A stretch of DNA of 64,000 nt from JBGLNJ01 sp034434835 (lineage in GTDB: Bacteria > Chloroflexota > Anaerolineae > Fen-1058): the NCBI GenBank assembly GCA_034434835.1, contig DAOTXX010000052.1, positions 7,920-71,919 on the forward strand, read 5' to 3'. Positions 41,140 to 49,612 of the stretch are shown here, piece by piece (the stretch's first letter is position 1; each line of letters begins with the position of its first letter). Below the pieces are notes generated by a model. It made no database searches. It saw nothing but the letters and a program-made list of their open reading frames with translations, and was not told where the DNA came from. The translations under genes were made by a program, and so were the position numbers.

Positions 41140-41802
41140 TCAACCGGAGGGCGGCGGCGCCGCATCGCCCCGACCAGCCAGCATCGTTTCGATGCGGGCA
41201 ACGATCATATCCAAAGCTACCGTGTTGAATCCGCCTTCGGGGATGATGATGTCGGCGTAGCGTTTGGACGGTTCAACAAATTCCAGATGCATCGGGCGCA
41301 CCGTCGTCAGGTATTGATCGATCACCGATTGCATGGTCCGGCCTCGCTCGGCCACGTCGCGCTCCAATCGCCGGATAAAGCGGATGTCGGCATCTGTGTC
41401 CACAAAGATCTTGATGTCGAATAGCTCGCGCAGCGTCTTTTCGACAAAGATCAGGATGCCGTCCACCAAGATCACATGGCGCGGCTCGACGCAGAGTGTC
41501 TGCCCGGTGCGACTGTAGGTGGTAAAGTCATAGATGGGGACGTAGGCCGCTTGCCACGCGCGCAATTGTTCCAGATGCCGAATGAGTAGATCCGTTTCCA
41601 ACGAGTCCGGGTGATCGAAATTGACGCGCCTGCGCTCTTCCAGGGGCAGGTGGCTGAGATCGCAATAGTAGCTGTCGTGTTGAAGATGCACAATGCGGTG
41701 CCGACCCACGCGATCCAGGATGGCGTTGGCGACCGTCGTCTTGCCCGAGCCTGTGCCGCCCGCCACACCAATGATGATAGGGGGCGTTTTTTCAGTCACC
41801 AT
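41140..41802 (-). CDS. udk: Uridine kinase
   Basis: 220 residues. The P-loop IIIGVAGGTGSGKTTVANAI is at residue 10, LQHDSYYCDLSHLPLEERRRVNFDHPDSLETDLL is the classic uridine kinase substrate segment, and VILVDGILIFVEKTLRELFDIKIFVDTDADIRFIRRLERDVAERGR completes the fold. It phosphorylates uridine and cytidine to the monophosphates for pyrimidine salvage. It may support CDP- and UDP-sugar pools of the neighbouring loci, though that is inference. The start overlaps the end of the ResB-like gene by seven bases. Confidence 0.95.
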   Translation of the reverse strand: MVTEKTPPIIIGVAGGTGSGKTTVANAILDRVGRHRIVHLQHDSYYCDLSHLPLEERRRVNFDHPDSLETDLLIRHLEQLRAWQAAYVPIYDFTTYSRTGQTLCVEPRHVILVDGILIFVEKTLRELFDIKIFVDTDADIRFIRRLERDVAERGRTMQSVIDQYLTTVRPMHLEFVEPSKRYADIIIPEGGFNTVALDMIVARIETMLAGRGDAAPPPSG

Positions 41803-43379
41803 CCAAGCCCTGCGGGGAGTGTGAGGCTGATCAGGACTGCCGCAGCGATCAGATCAAGGCCCGCCAGTGCCAATGTCGCCCATCGGAGCGCCGGTTGTTT
41901 CCAGAGCGCAGCCGCGCAACCCATCAGCCAGGCGGCCAGGACGGCCGGCACAGCCGGGTCCCCCGCCCCCAAGGGTTGACCTCGTATCAGATTGAATACG
42001 ATCAGTCCACCTGCCGCGAGCGAGAGAATCGCCAGCCCAACGCGCCATCCAACCGACAGGAGAGTCAGCCACAGTCGTTTTGGGTCACTCATGGAGTTTG
42101 CGCCTGAGGCGATGGTTTGAACTGCGGCAGCATCGCCGACGAGTTGTGTTCCGTTCGACCCGCAGATGGCCCACAGTCGTTTGACCGGCCACAAGGCCGC
42201 TAACATCAGTCCCAATCCCAATATGGCGATGCCGGCCAGGGCCAGCCACTTGCCCGGGTCGCGGGCAACCTCCAACACCGCATAGGTTTCTCGCGCCAGG
42301 CGCAAGTTCACCTCTTCGATGGTCACTGCTCCGTCCGGTGGAATACGATCGTCATAGATCACGGCGCCGGTCCGGCTGCGATAGACTTGTGCGCGAATCG
42401 AGTCGGGCGCATCCGCGCCGCGCGAGAGCCGGACAACCAACGCGGCCTGGGGCACAGCAAAAAACCGATCCGGCTCGTCGTGGGTGAGCAGCAACACGAG
42501 TTCTCGCACAGGTTCAGAGGCCGCCGAGGCCTGAAGGCTCACCACCTGTCCGTCTGTCAGAGTCGCGCTGGCACGGATGGCCGGGCCGGTGTCGCGGATG
42601 GCGACAGTCAAACCTGCCAGCTCGACCGGCTGATGAGGGGCCAGCGCGCCCGTGCCGATCGTGTCGGTCTCTTGCAAGAGTGAGATGTGGCTTCGATGGT
42701 CCGAGTCCAGGGCCTCGAGCCGCATATAGTATGACGTTCCGTGCGGCGCGTTGATCGGAAGCATCTGTCCGGCACCGAGCGTCACATTGCCGACGCGCCA
42801 GCCCATCAGGCTCGAAAGCACCAGGCTGCCGATCACGATCAACGCGCCCAGATAGATCGCCAGTCGGCCGGCGTCTGCCCACGGAAATCGGTCGGCACAT
42901 ACCGCGTCCCCCTCGCGCAGGATGCGGAATCGCCTCTGGCGCAGCAGGGAGATGACATCATCGAGCGCCAACTCCGTGGAGGCCTGGACCGGCGCGAGGG
43001 TGGGCGGTGGTTGGAAGCGTCGCGCACGCCATGCGGTCTGGACTGTTTCCAGCGCGCGCACCATCAGGCTCAGTGCGGCCAGGGCGATCAACCCATGTAG
43101 CACGGCGCTGCGCTGAACCGCAAACAGCCCGGCTTCTTGCAGCGGTGTGAACGCACCGCCAAAACGAGCCTGACTTGTGCTTCGCCAACGCGAAAAGGCG
43201 ATCGGCTCGGTCGCGCTATCGGGAGCCTGGGGCAACCATGCGGCCAGGCCAAGCATCAGCGCGATCGCGAGCAAGACGCACGCCAGCATAGCGTCGCTGC
43301 TCACTATGTTCCAGGCGATGCGCCAGGGGTCCGTGCGAGAGGTGGGTTGGTCAGATGGTTGGGCGGATGCAGTGGCCAT
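41796..43379 (-). CDS. ResB-like membrane protein (cytochrome c biogenesis family)
   Basis: 527 residues. A hydrophobic N-terminus (LACVLLAIALMLGLAAWLPQ), a second helix at about 82-100, a third at about 165-185 and a fourth near 365-385 enclose a large extracytoplasmic domain, as in ResB/Ccs1 proteins. The C-terminal third adds further helices (LTLLSVGWRVGLAILSLAAGG and two more). ResB works with ResA/CcsA to deliver haem to apocytochrome c. No ResC/CcsA-like partner is in the window and no CxxCH-type motif is present, so the role is a family-level guess. It is coupled to udk downstream by a seven-base overlap. Confidence 0.6.
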   Translation of the reverse strand: MATASAQPSDQPTSRTDPWRIAWNIVSSDAMLACVLLAIALMLGLAAWLPQAPDSATEPIAFSRWRSTSQARFGGAFTPLQEAGLFAVQRSAVLHGLIALAALSLMVRALETVQTAWRARRFQPPPTLAPVQASTELALDDVISLLRQRRFRILREGDAVCADRFPWADAGRLAIYLGALIVIGSLVLSSLMGWRVGNVTLGAGQMLPINAPHGTSYYMRLEALDSDHRSHISLLQETDTIGTGALAPHQPVELAGLTVAIRDTGPAIRASATLTDGQVVSLQASAASEPVRELVLLLTHDEPDRFFAVPQAALVVRLSRGADAPDSIRAQVYRSRTGAVIYDDRIPPDGAVTIEEVNLRLARETYAVLEVARDPGKWLALAGIAILGLGLMLAALWPVKRLWAICGSNGTQLVGDAAAVQTIASGANSMSDPKRLWLTLLSVGWRVGLAILSLAAGGLIVFNLIRGQPLGAGDPAVPAVLAAWLMGCAAALWKQPALRWATLALAGLDLIAAAVLISLTLPAGLGW

Positions 43380-43396
43380 ACTCAGTATTCATCGCA

Positions 43397-43424
43397 AACA
43401 AGCCCCGCCAGTCCGGGGCTTGTT
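43397..43424 (-). terminator. Intrinsic-terminator-like hairpin between sensor kinase and ResB-like gene
   Basis: AACAAGCCCC (43397-43406) and GGGGCTTGTT (43415-43424) are perfect 10-bp arms around an 8-nt loop, between the kinase stop (43531) and the ResB-like start (43379). In the minus-strand transcript the stem is followed by TTGCGATG without a long U run, so it is a moderate terminator. It sits about 20 bp before the next start codon and could attenuate read-through. Confidence 0.5.
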
Positions 43425-43530
43425 GATTGACCAAAAGCATTATACCGGGCTTCACGCGATGCTGCAAGCACAACGGTTAGAACGGACTCTTGGATGTACC
43501 CCAAGCCCTGTACACCCAATCGGAAACCGT

Positions 43531-45984
43531 TTAAGCGGATCCCGGCGCTGCGATGGGAAGGGTGAAGCAAAAAGTGCTGCCGTGCCCCTGGCCCTGGCTT
43601 TCGGCCCAGATTCTGCCTCCGTGCGCCTCGATGATCGTGCGACACAGCGCCAGGCCGATCCCCATGCCTCCAAACCGGCGAGTTGAGCTGCCGTCAACCT
43701 GATAAAATCTGTCGAATATCTGTTGCAGCTTGTCGGGCGGAATGCCGACACCTTGGTCCGAAATCGCCACGAGTACCTCGGCCCCTTTGACCTGGGCGCT
43801 CACCCGCATCTCGCCGCCACGGGGACTGAACTTGAGCGCGTTATCCAAGAGGTTTTCGGCGACCTGGCTCACATAGTCTGGGTCAGCCTCGACAGGAGGC
43901 AGGGACTCGGGTACATCGAGCACGAGTCGGATGCCTGCACGGTTGGCGTGCACTTCCCACGGTTGCACCGCTTGCTGCAGCCACGACACCATATCCAGTC
44001 TGATGCGCTTGAGCTTGTCCGGGTGGAAGGTCTGCATCACTAACAAACGATCCACCATAAAACGCAGCCGATTGCTCTGGCGATGCATGATCTCGACGGC
44101 TCGTTCCTGTTCCGCCGTCAGTGGCCCCAGGCCTTCATCTTCCATCATCTCGATATAGCCATAGATCAGTCCGAGGGGTGTCCGCAGTTCATGCGAGACG
44201 TTCTGAAGCATTTCGTCTTTGGACTGAATAGCGGCCCGCAGTTGAACATTGCTTTCTTGGAGGGAGGTGTATAGCCGGGCGTTTTCGATCGCAATCGCTG
44301 CCGTGCCTGCCAGAGCTTGCAGCATCTCAAGATCATGTTGGTCAAATGGGCCTGAGGCTTTGTTGATGGCCTCGACCACTCCCCAGACCGAAGCCTGGAA
44401 CCTGAGTGGCACTGCCACCATCGTCCGTGTCGTCAGCCCGGTGACGGCGTCCACATGGCGGTAGAAGCGCGGGTCATGTTGCACATCCGCGACAATGTCG
44501 GGCCGTCGCTCTCGGATGACCCAACCGGCGATGCCTGCCGTGATGGGAAGCCGCAGCCCCGCCAGTTGTTCGGCGCCAGGGCCGGAAGCGGCGGCAAAGA
44601 ACAGATCGTTGTTGACCGGGTCGCGCATCAGCACTGAGGCTCCTTCGGCGTCGAGCAGGCTCCTGACCTCATCGATCACCAGTCGTAACACTTCTTGCAG
44701 GTCAAGTGTAGAGGTAATGACCTGCGAGGCTGTGTTGAGGGTGGTCAGTTCGCGGGCGCGACGTTCCAGAACCCGGTTTAGTGTCCTGATCTCTTCTTCG
44801 GTCTGTTTGCGATCGGTAATGTCCTGCGCCGCGCCATACAGGCGCACCACGCGCGCTTGCCTTTCGTCCCAGACCGGCTTGGCATAGTCACGCACCCAGC
44901 GCACCTGGCCGTTCTTGGCTACAATGCGGAACTCGGTGACATCGGGCTGGCCGGCCAAAAGTGTCTCCAGGTGGTGAGTGTATATTGGCAGGTCATCAGG
45001 ATAGATGGATTGAGGCGGCCTGGCGCTGGCGGCCAGTTCATGTAGAGTGTGGCTGGTGACGTGTCCCAAACTCCCTGCGTTCCATTCGGGCACCAGCTCG
45101 CCCCCCGGCTCGACTCGAAGTGAATACATCAAGTCCGAAGTCAGTTCGGAGATGAGCCGGTAGCGCGCTTCGCTTTCGCGCAGGGCCGCTTTCTCGCGAG
45201 CCAGTTGAGTGCGGTGAAAAGCATTTTCCAGGGCCGAGGGCAGCCGGAAGAGATAGTTGGCAGTCTTGACCACGTAATCTGTGGCGCCCAGCCTCAGAGC
45301 CTGCACTGCAATCTCTTCGTTGCCTTGACTCGTCACCAACACGATCGGTAGGTCCAGCCGATGAACCTGCCGTAGCTCTCGGAGCAAGTCCAGTGCATTG
45401 GCATCGGGTAACTGATAGTCCATCATGAGGACGTCAAAACCATTGTGGACACCGGGTTTGCCAAGACGCTGGAGGACGTCAGACACGGTGCGAACGGCTT
45501 TGACCAGGATGTGTGGGGCGTGACGCGCCAGGTGACGACAGGTGAGGTCAATATCCATGGCGTTGTCTTCTGCATACAGCACCCGCAGCGGTCGAGTGAG
45601 CCGGGCGGTCTCGGCCCGGTGGCGCTCCAAGGCGTCTTCGAGTGCGATGGGGAGGCGTGCCAGGTAATCGGCGCGTTTGACGATATAGTCATCCGCTCCA
45701 GCCTTGAGCGCCGAGACAGCGGTCTCTTCGTCGCCCGAGGCGGTGATCAGGATGATCACGCCAGGCAGTCCACGGTCGCGGATATAGGTCAGCAGCGCCA
45801 GGCCATCGCCATCCGGGAGACGCATATCGCTGAGGACAATATCGTAACGGGTTTGGTCCAGGCGGGCCTGGGCGTCGTGCACACTGCTGACGATGTCCAG
45901 CTCGACGTGCGGCGCGGACTTGGTCAACTCATGCCGGGTCAGGTCGGCGTCCAGAGGATTATCCTCAACGTACAAAACGTTCAT
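43531..45984 (-). CDS. Hybrid sensor histidine kinase (REC-REC-PAS-GAF-HisKA-HATPase)
   Basis: 817 residues, soluble. Two receiver domains come first (residues about 2-118: VLYVEDNPLDADL, phospho-Asp in VLSDMRLPDG; about 133-260: VLYAEDNAMDIDL, phospho-Asp in LMMDYQLPDA). A PAS domain (about 290-400, RWVRDYAKPVWDERQARVVRLYGAAQDITDRK) and a GAF domain (about 430-570) follow. The HisKA domain has the phospho-accepting histidine in NVSHELRTPLGLIYGYIEMM, and the HATPase has LLDNALKFS, DQGVGIPPDKL and RRFGGMGIGLALC. It probably takes part in a phosphorelay with the adjacent response regulator, whose gene ends three bases before this start codon. Confidence 0.92.
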   Translation of the reverse strand: MNVLYVEDNPLDADLTRHELTKSAPHVELDIVSSVHDAQARLDQTRYDIVLSDMRLPDGDGLALLTYIRDRGLPGVIILITASGDEETAVSALKAGADDYIVKRADYLARLPIALEDALERHRAETARLTRPLRVLYAEDNAMDIDLTCRHLARHAPHILVKAVRTVSDVLQRLGKPGVHNGFDVLMMDYQLPDANALDLLRELRQVHRLDLPIVLVTSQGNEEIAVQALRLGATDYVVKTANYLFRLPSALENAFHRTQLAREKAALRESEARYRLISELTSDLMYSLRVEPGGELVPEWNAGSLGHVTSHTLHELAASARPPQSIYPDDLPIYTHHLETLLAGQPDVTEFRIVAKNGQVRWVRDYAKPVWDERQARVVRLYGAAQDITDRKQTEEEIRTLNRVLERRARELTTLNTASQVITSTLDLQEVLRLVIDEVRSLLDAEGASVLMRDPVNNDLFFAAASGPGAEQLAGLRLPITAGIAGWVIRERRPDIVADVQHDPRFYRHVDAVTGLTTRTMVAVPLRFQASVWGVVEAINKASGPFDQHDLEMLQALAGTAAIAIENARLYTSLQESNVQLRAAIQSKDEMLQNVSHELRTPLGLIYGYIEMMEDEGLGPLTAEQERAVEIMHRQSNRLRFMVDRLLVMQTFHPDKLKRIRLDMVSWLQQAVQPWEVHANRAGIRLVLDVPESLPPVEADPDYVSQVAENLLDNALKFSPRGGEMRVSAQVKGAEVLVAISDQGVGIPPDKLQQIFDRFYQVDGSSTRRFGGMGIGLALCRTIIEAHGGRIWAESQGQGHGSTFCFTLPIAAPGSA

Positions 45985-45987
45985 GGT

Positions 45988-46419
45988 TCATCTCGGGGGC
46001 GTGTTGAGCACGCACCAATACCGCTCAATCTGCCTGGTCACCTCGGTGAACTGGTCAAAATCAACCGGCTTGACAACATAAGAGTTTGCTCCCAGTTGAT
46101 ACGCTGTCTGTATGTCCTGCTCCTCGCTGGAGGTCGTGAGGACGATAATGGGGATCAAGCGAAACTGGGGATGTGTCTTGATGCGACGCAAGACCTCCAG
46201 GCCACTTATTTTGGGAAGCTTGAGATCGAGCAGGATCATCACCGGGACAGGCTCGCCGGCCTCCCAGTGAGTCAGATGGGCTAAAACCTCTTCGCCATCA
46301 CGGGCAACTTGCAGTGTGTTGATCAGCTTGCGCCGGGCAAAGGCACGTTGGGTCAGGTCAACATCCATCGGGTTATCTTCGACCAGCAGGATGTTGCACG
46401 CGGTCTCGTGAGCCTTCAC
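45988..46419 (-). CDS. Rcp1-type single-domain response regulator
   Basis: 143 residues from the GTG at 46419, which overlaps the stop of the upstream kinase as GTGA; longer starts read the kinase gene in another frame. The receiver is complete: ILLVEDNPMDVDLTQRAFA (acidic pocket), MILLDLKLPKISGLEVLRRIK (phospho-Asp), VLTTSSEEQDI and YVVKPVDFDQF (conserved Lys). The LPKISGLEVLRRIK pattern is that of Rcp1, the partner of phytochrome-like kinases. No output domain is present, so it is likely a phosphotransfer intermediate between the two kinases that flank it. Confidence 0.9.
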   Translation of the reverse strand: MKAHETACNILLVEDNPMDVDLTQRAFARRKLINTLQVARDGEEVLAHLTHWEAGEPVPVMILLDLKLPKISGLEVLRRIKTHPQFRLIPIIVLTTSSEEQDIQTAYQLGANSYVVKPVDFDQFTEVTRQIERYWCVLNTPPR

Positions 46420-49304
46420 TGTGGAATCTCCATGTAGAACGTTGCCCCTGCGCCGGGGGCACTTTCGGCCCACACCCGGCCGCCCATGCGCTGAATGGCT
46501 TTATGCACAATCGCCAGGCCGATGCCGGTGCCGGGATACTCTTCGACGTGATGCAGACGTTGGAAAATCTTGAAAATGCGGTCGTGGTACCTTATATCAA
46601 AGCCGATGCCATTATCGCGTACCCATAGTATACAGGCATTTTCGGTTTTGCGCGCGCCCAATTGAATACATGGGGCAGGCACCTCGCGGGTAAACTTGAG
46701 CGCATTGTCTAGCAAGTTGCGCAGGGCTTGCACCAGCCCCGCCGCATCGGCGGAGATGGACGGGCACGAGATGTCCACGACTACGTTGACGTTGCGCGCG
46801 CGCAATTCGTCGGCGCGCTCGGTGACCAGCGATTCGATCAGGGTCGGCAGGTTGATTGGTGTGACCGTGAACGAGCGCCGTTCCAGCCGAGAGTAGGCCA
46901 GCAAATCGTCAATCAACTGAGCCATCTGCCCGGTGGCCTGGCGAATCGTGTGCAAAAATCTGCGGCCCTCTTCGTCCAACTGGCCGACGTGATCTTCGAG
47001 CAGGAGACGGCTGTACCCGTCAATCCCACGCAATGGCGCCTTGAGGTCATGTGAAACCGAATAGGCAAACGATTCCAGCTCCCGTGTCACCGCTTCCAAT
47101 TGCGCGGTGCGCTCGATCACGCGCTGCTCCAGTTCTTCGTTGAGCCGACGCACCTGGTCTTCGGCTTCGATGCGCCGGGCGATCTCTTGCTGGCTGGCCT
47201 CGTAGAGGCGCGCATTCTCAATCGCTGTCGCCAGATGATCGGCCATGGTCTGCAAGGCAGCGACGTCTTCCCCGGAAAATGCGGCCGGCTGCTCACTCTG
47301 TACAGTCAGCGCGCCGATCGCTTGGCCGCGCGTCAGCAAGGGCAGCGCCATTTCCGAGCGCGTCCGCGGCAGCAGTGGGTTGTCAAAGCGCGTCGCCTCT
47401 GCCCCCACATCCAGCGCGATGCGCGCCTGAGCGTGAGCCACACACCAGCCGATCATCGAGCCATCGCCGATAGCGAGTTTGTGACCGGCGGCTAACATGC
47501 GCTGGCCAGCCTCGCCCGTGCCAGCGTGCAGCACTGCGTATTCGCCTTTCGGGTCCACCAAAAAGAGGCCAACATAGTAATACCCAAAGCGTTCCTGGAT
47601 CAATTGGACCGCCTGCTGCATCAAGGCTTCAGGGTCGAGGAGCGTAATGGCGGACTTGGAAACTTGGGCGGCTGTTTGCAATTGGGTGCTGGAGCGCTCC
47701 AATGCGCTCAACAGTCGTTCGCGTTCAGCTTCGGCCTGTTTGCGCTTGGTGATGTCCAGGATGGAAACAAATACTTGGGTCCAGGTTTCCTCATAGCCCG
47801 GTGCAATTGAGATGCTCAGGGCAATGTCAACACGCTCCCCCATCAGTGTGCGGTGGACCGTCTCGCTTTCGAATCGCGGATTGCCTTCGGCCAGTGTGAT
47901 CAATTCTTCGCGAAATGTCGCGAAAGATTCAGGAGTGAACACTGTGCCCAGGCCCCGATAGAGGTCCTGTTTGCTGGCCGCCCGGAACAGCCTGAGGGTC
48001 GCCTGGTTCACGTCCAATATCTTGACGAGTTCGACGCATCGTGCAACGACTTCGGGGTGATCGTGCAGGTAGGCGCGCAGATCCGAGATGCCGGAAGCAC
48101 GTAGACTATCCAAATACTGTTTGACCTCGGAGCAGTCCTCTTCCCAAAGTGAGATGGGCGAGTCCTCAAAGAGGCTGCGATAGCGGGCCACGTTCTCTCG
48201 CATGGCTTGTTCGGTTTGTTTGCGCTCGGTGATGTCGCGGCCAATCCCCACGAGTCCAATGATCTTACCGGCGCCGTCTCGCAGCGGCAGTTTAGATGTC
48301 AGCAACCAGCGCTCGTGCCCCCATCGGTTGCGTATCAGTTCCTCGCGATTGAGCAAGGGTTGCCCGGTCTGGATGACATGCTGATCGTCTGCCGCATATT
48401 GCGCGGCGAGTTCCGCCGGGTACAGTTCCGCGTCGGTCTTGCCCAGCACATGGGCTTCGGTCTGGGTGCCGATGAATTGTAAATCCGCGCAATTCGTCAG
48501 TGTCTTGCGACCTGCTAGATCTTTGACATAGATGCTATCTGGCAAGTTGTCAATCAGCGTTCGCAGCAAGGTTCGCTCCTGGGCCAAGGCTTCTTGGGTC
48601 TCGGCGGCTTGCACGACGGTGCCAGAGAGAGAGTAGGTCATCAGCAACACCATGGCCATGTAGGCGTACTCGAATGTGTAGATGAAGGGATACAAGCTGA
48701 GGCTCACAGCGGTATCACTGAACACCGCTGCAAATAGCAGGAGTATGGTGATGATCAAGGGCCTGGCTTTTTCGCGCTGCCCACTGCGATATGCGCTTAT
48801 GCTCAGCCCCAGGGCGTAGATGCATACGAGGACGCCCGCAACGCTGGTCATATTCGCGATCGGGCCTGGAGTCAGTTCATAATAGGTGATCGCAAGTCCG
48901 AATGGGAGGCGAATCTCTTTGATTGCGGGTTGATCGGTCACCCAGAATGTGTTAGCCTGGTTCATCAGCCCGCCCAGGGCGGCCAGGATAAAGAAGGTCG
49001 AAAACGCCCAGAGCCATTTGGTTGGCTTGCGTGAAATATAATCGTTGACGAACCACACAAAAGCAACAGTGATCAAATACAAGGTGGTGACCTGAGCGCG
49101 CTGCCAGGCAAAGCCTTCGGCTAATGATCTTGCGCTATACAGGCCCGCGCAAAAGATGTCGTACAAGCCCACCAGAAGGCACATCAGCGCAAAAGTCAGG
49201 TGTTCACGATGCTGCTTTAAACGTAAATAGACCAGCAGGTGATAAACGCCGACATAGAGGGTGATGCTGGCCATAGCGATCGGGGGAATTGAAAAGGCGT
49301 TCAT
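46416..49304 (-). CDS. Membrane sensor histidine kinase (7TM-like, PAS, PAS, GAF, HisKA, HATPase)
   Basis: About 962 residues from ATG 49304; this start has no Shine-Dalgarno but follows a small ORF by two bases, and ATG 49274 (MASITLYVGVYHLL) is an alternative. The N-terminus has about seven hydrophobic segments (residues 5-235). Then a PAS domain (YVKDLAGRKTLTNC ... RDGAGKIIGLVGIGRDITERK), a second PAS-like region, a GAF domain (about 560-720), and HisKA with the histidine in SYSVSHDLKAPLRGIDGYSRLL. HATPase motifs LLDNALKFTR, VRDNGIGFD and GTGIGLAIVHK are intact. The Cph1-like SHDLKAPLRG kinase core and the coupled Rcp1-like regulator belong together. Confidence 0.9.
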   Translation of the reverse strand: MNAFSIPPIAMASITLYVGVYHLLVYLRLKQHREHLTFALMCLLVGLYDIFCAGLYSARSLAEGFAWQRAQVTTLYLITVAFVWFVNDYISRKPTKWLWAFSTFFILAALGGLMNQANTFWVTDQPAIKEIRLPFGLAITYYELTPGPIANMTSVAGVLVCIYALGLSISAYRSGQREKARPLIITILLLFAAVFSDTAVSLSLYPFIYTFEYAYMAMVLLMTYSLSGTVVQAAETQEALAQERTLLRTLIDNLPDSIYVKDLAGRKTLTNCADLQFIGTQTEAHVLGKTDAELYPAELAAQYAADDQHVIQTGQPLLNREELIRNRWGHERWLLTSKLPLRDGAGKIIGLVGIGRDITERKQTEQAMRENVARYRSLFEDSPISLWEEDCSEVKQYLDSLRASGISDLRAYLHDHPEVVARCVELVKILDVNQATLRLFRAASKQDLYRGLGTVFTPESFATFREELITLAEGNPRFESETVHRTLMGERVDIALSISIAPGYEETWTQVFVSILDITKRKQAEAERERLLSALERSSTQLQTAAQVSKSAITLLDPEALMQQAVQLIQERFGYYYVGLFLVDPKGEYAVLHAGTGEAGQRMLAAGHKLAIGDGSMIGWCVAHAQARIALDVGAEATRFDNPLLPRTRSEMALPLLTRGQAIGALTVQSEQPAAFSGEDVAALQTMADHLATAIENARLYEASQQEIARRIEAEDQVRRLNEELEQRVIERTAQLEAVTRELESFAYSVSHDLKAPLRGIDGYSRLLLEDHVGQLDEEGRRFLHTIRQATGQMAQLIDDLLAYSRLERRSFTVTPINLPTLIESLVTERADELRARNVNVVVDISCPSISADAAGLVQALRNLLDNALKFTREVPAPCIQLGARKTENACILWVRDNGIGFDIRYHDRIFKIFQRLHHVEEYPGTGIGLAIVHKAIQRMGGRVWAESAPGAGATFYMEIPQ

Positions 49305-49306
49305 GA

Positions 49307-49417
49307 TTAACAAAAAAAGCCACAGGCAATACTGACCTGAGGCTTGGGCGGCGCACTCGGAACGCACAGACTATGTCCGAACACCATTTGTGTCCACGAT
49401 GCCAGGACGGCATTCAT
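49307..49417 (-). CDS. Possible 36-residue leader peptide upstream of the sensor kinase
   Basis: An ATG at 49417 with a strong GAAGGAGAC ribosome-binding site opens a 36-codon frame ending in TAA at 49307, two bases before the kinase ATG (49304). The peptide begins MNAVLASWTQMVFG and ends VSIACGFFC. The kinase start itself lacks a Shine-Dalgarno, so translation could depend on coupling from this frame. The last codons coincide with a terminator-like hairpin and U run. The peptide has no recognised homologue and no run of one amino acid typical of amino-acid attenuators. It could be chance, so confidence is modest. Confidence 0.4.
   Translation of the reverse strand: MNAVLASWTQMVFGHSLCVPSAPPKPQVSIACGFFC
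49312..49345 (-). terminator. Intrinsic terminator/attenuator directly before the sensor kinase start
   Basis: In the minus-strand transcript, AAGCCTCAGG pairs with CCTGTGGCTT (one mismatch, 9-nt loop) and is followed at once by a run of seven U. The kinase ATG (49304) is 8 bases downstream, so no promoter can fit between. It could end transcription from the LCP gene upstream or act as a conditional attenuator of the kinase operon. Confidence 0.6.
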
Positions 49418-49460
49418 GACACTGTCTCCTTCAAAAACCGCGATGGCAACTGTGACACCA

Positions 49461-49587
49461 AATTATTGGGGTGTGACCAAATCTGGTTGATGCGTAGGGG
49501 CGACCCTTGCGGTCGCCCGCATTGGGGCAGGCGCAAGGCCTTCCCCAACGGGGTGACCAACTGATTTTGGTCACACCCAAATTATTG
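49461..49587. repeat. Small inverted-repeat element (about 127 bp)
   Basis: The ends are inverted repeats: AATTATTGGGGTGTGACCAA at 49461-49480 and TTGGTCACACCC followed by AAATTATT at 49567-49587. Inside are two more hairpins: GGGCGACC/GGTCGCCC (about 49499-49519) and TTGGGG/CCCCAA (about 49523-49549). The right part matches the segment ending at 7760. No reading frame is present. This looks like a non-autonomous palindromic element; the flanking AATTATT words may be a target duplication or part of the ends. Confidence 0.65.
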
Positions 49588-49612
49588 TATTCGTCGCGGG
49601 ACAATTGTCAAA

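Noticed and set aside
49461..49587. Possible insertion sequence with transposase
   Set aside because: The element has inverted ends but is only about 127 bp with no open frame; at most a non-autonomous element.
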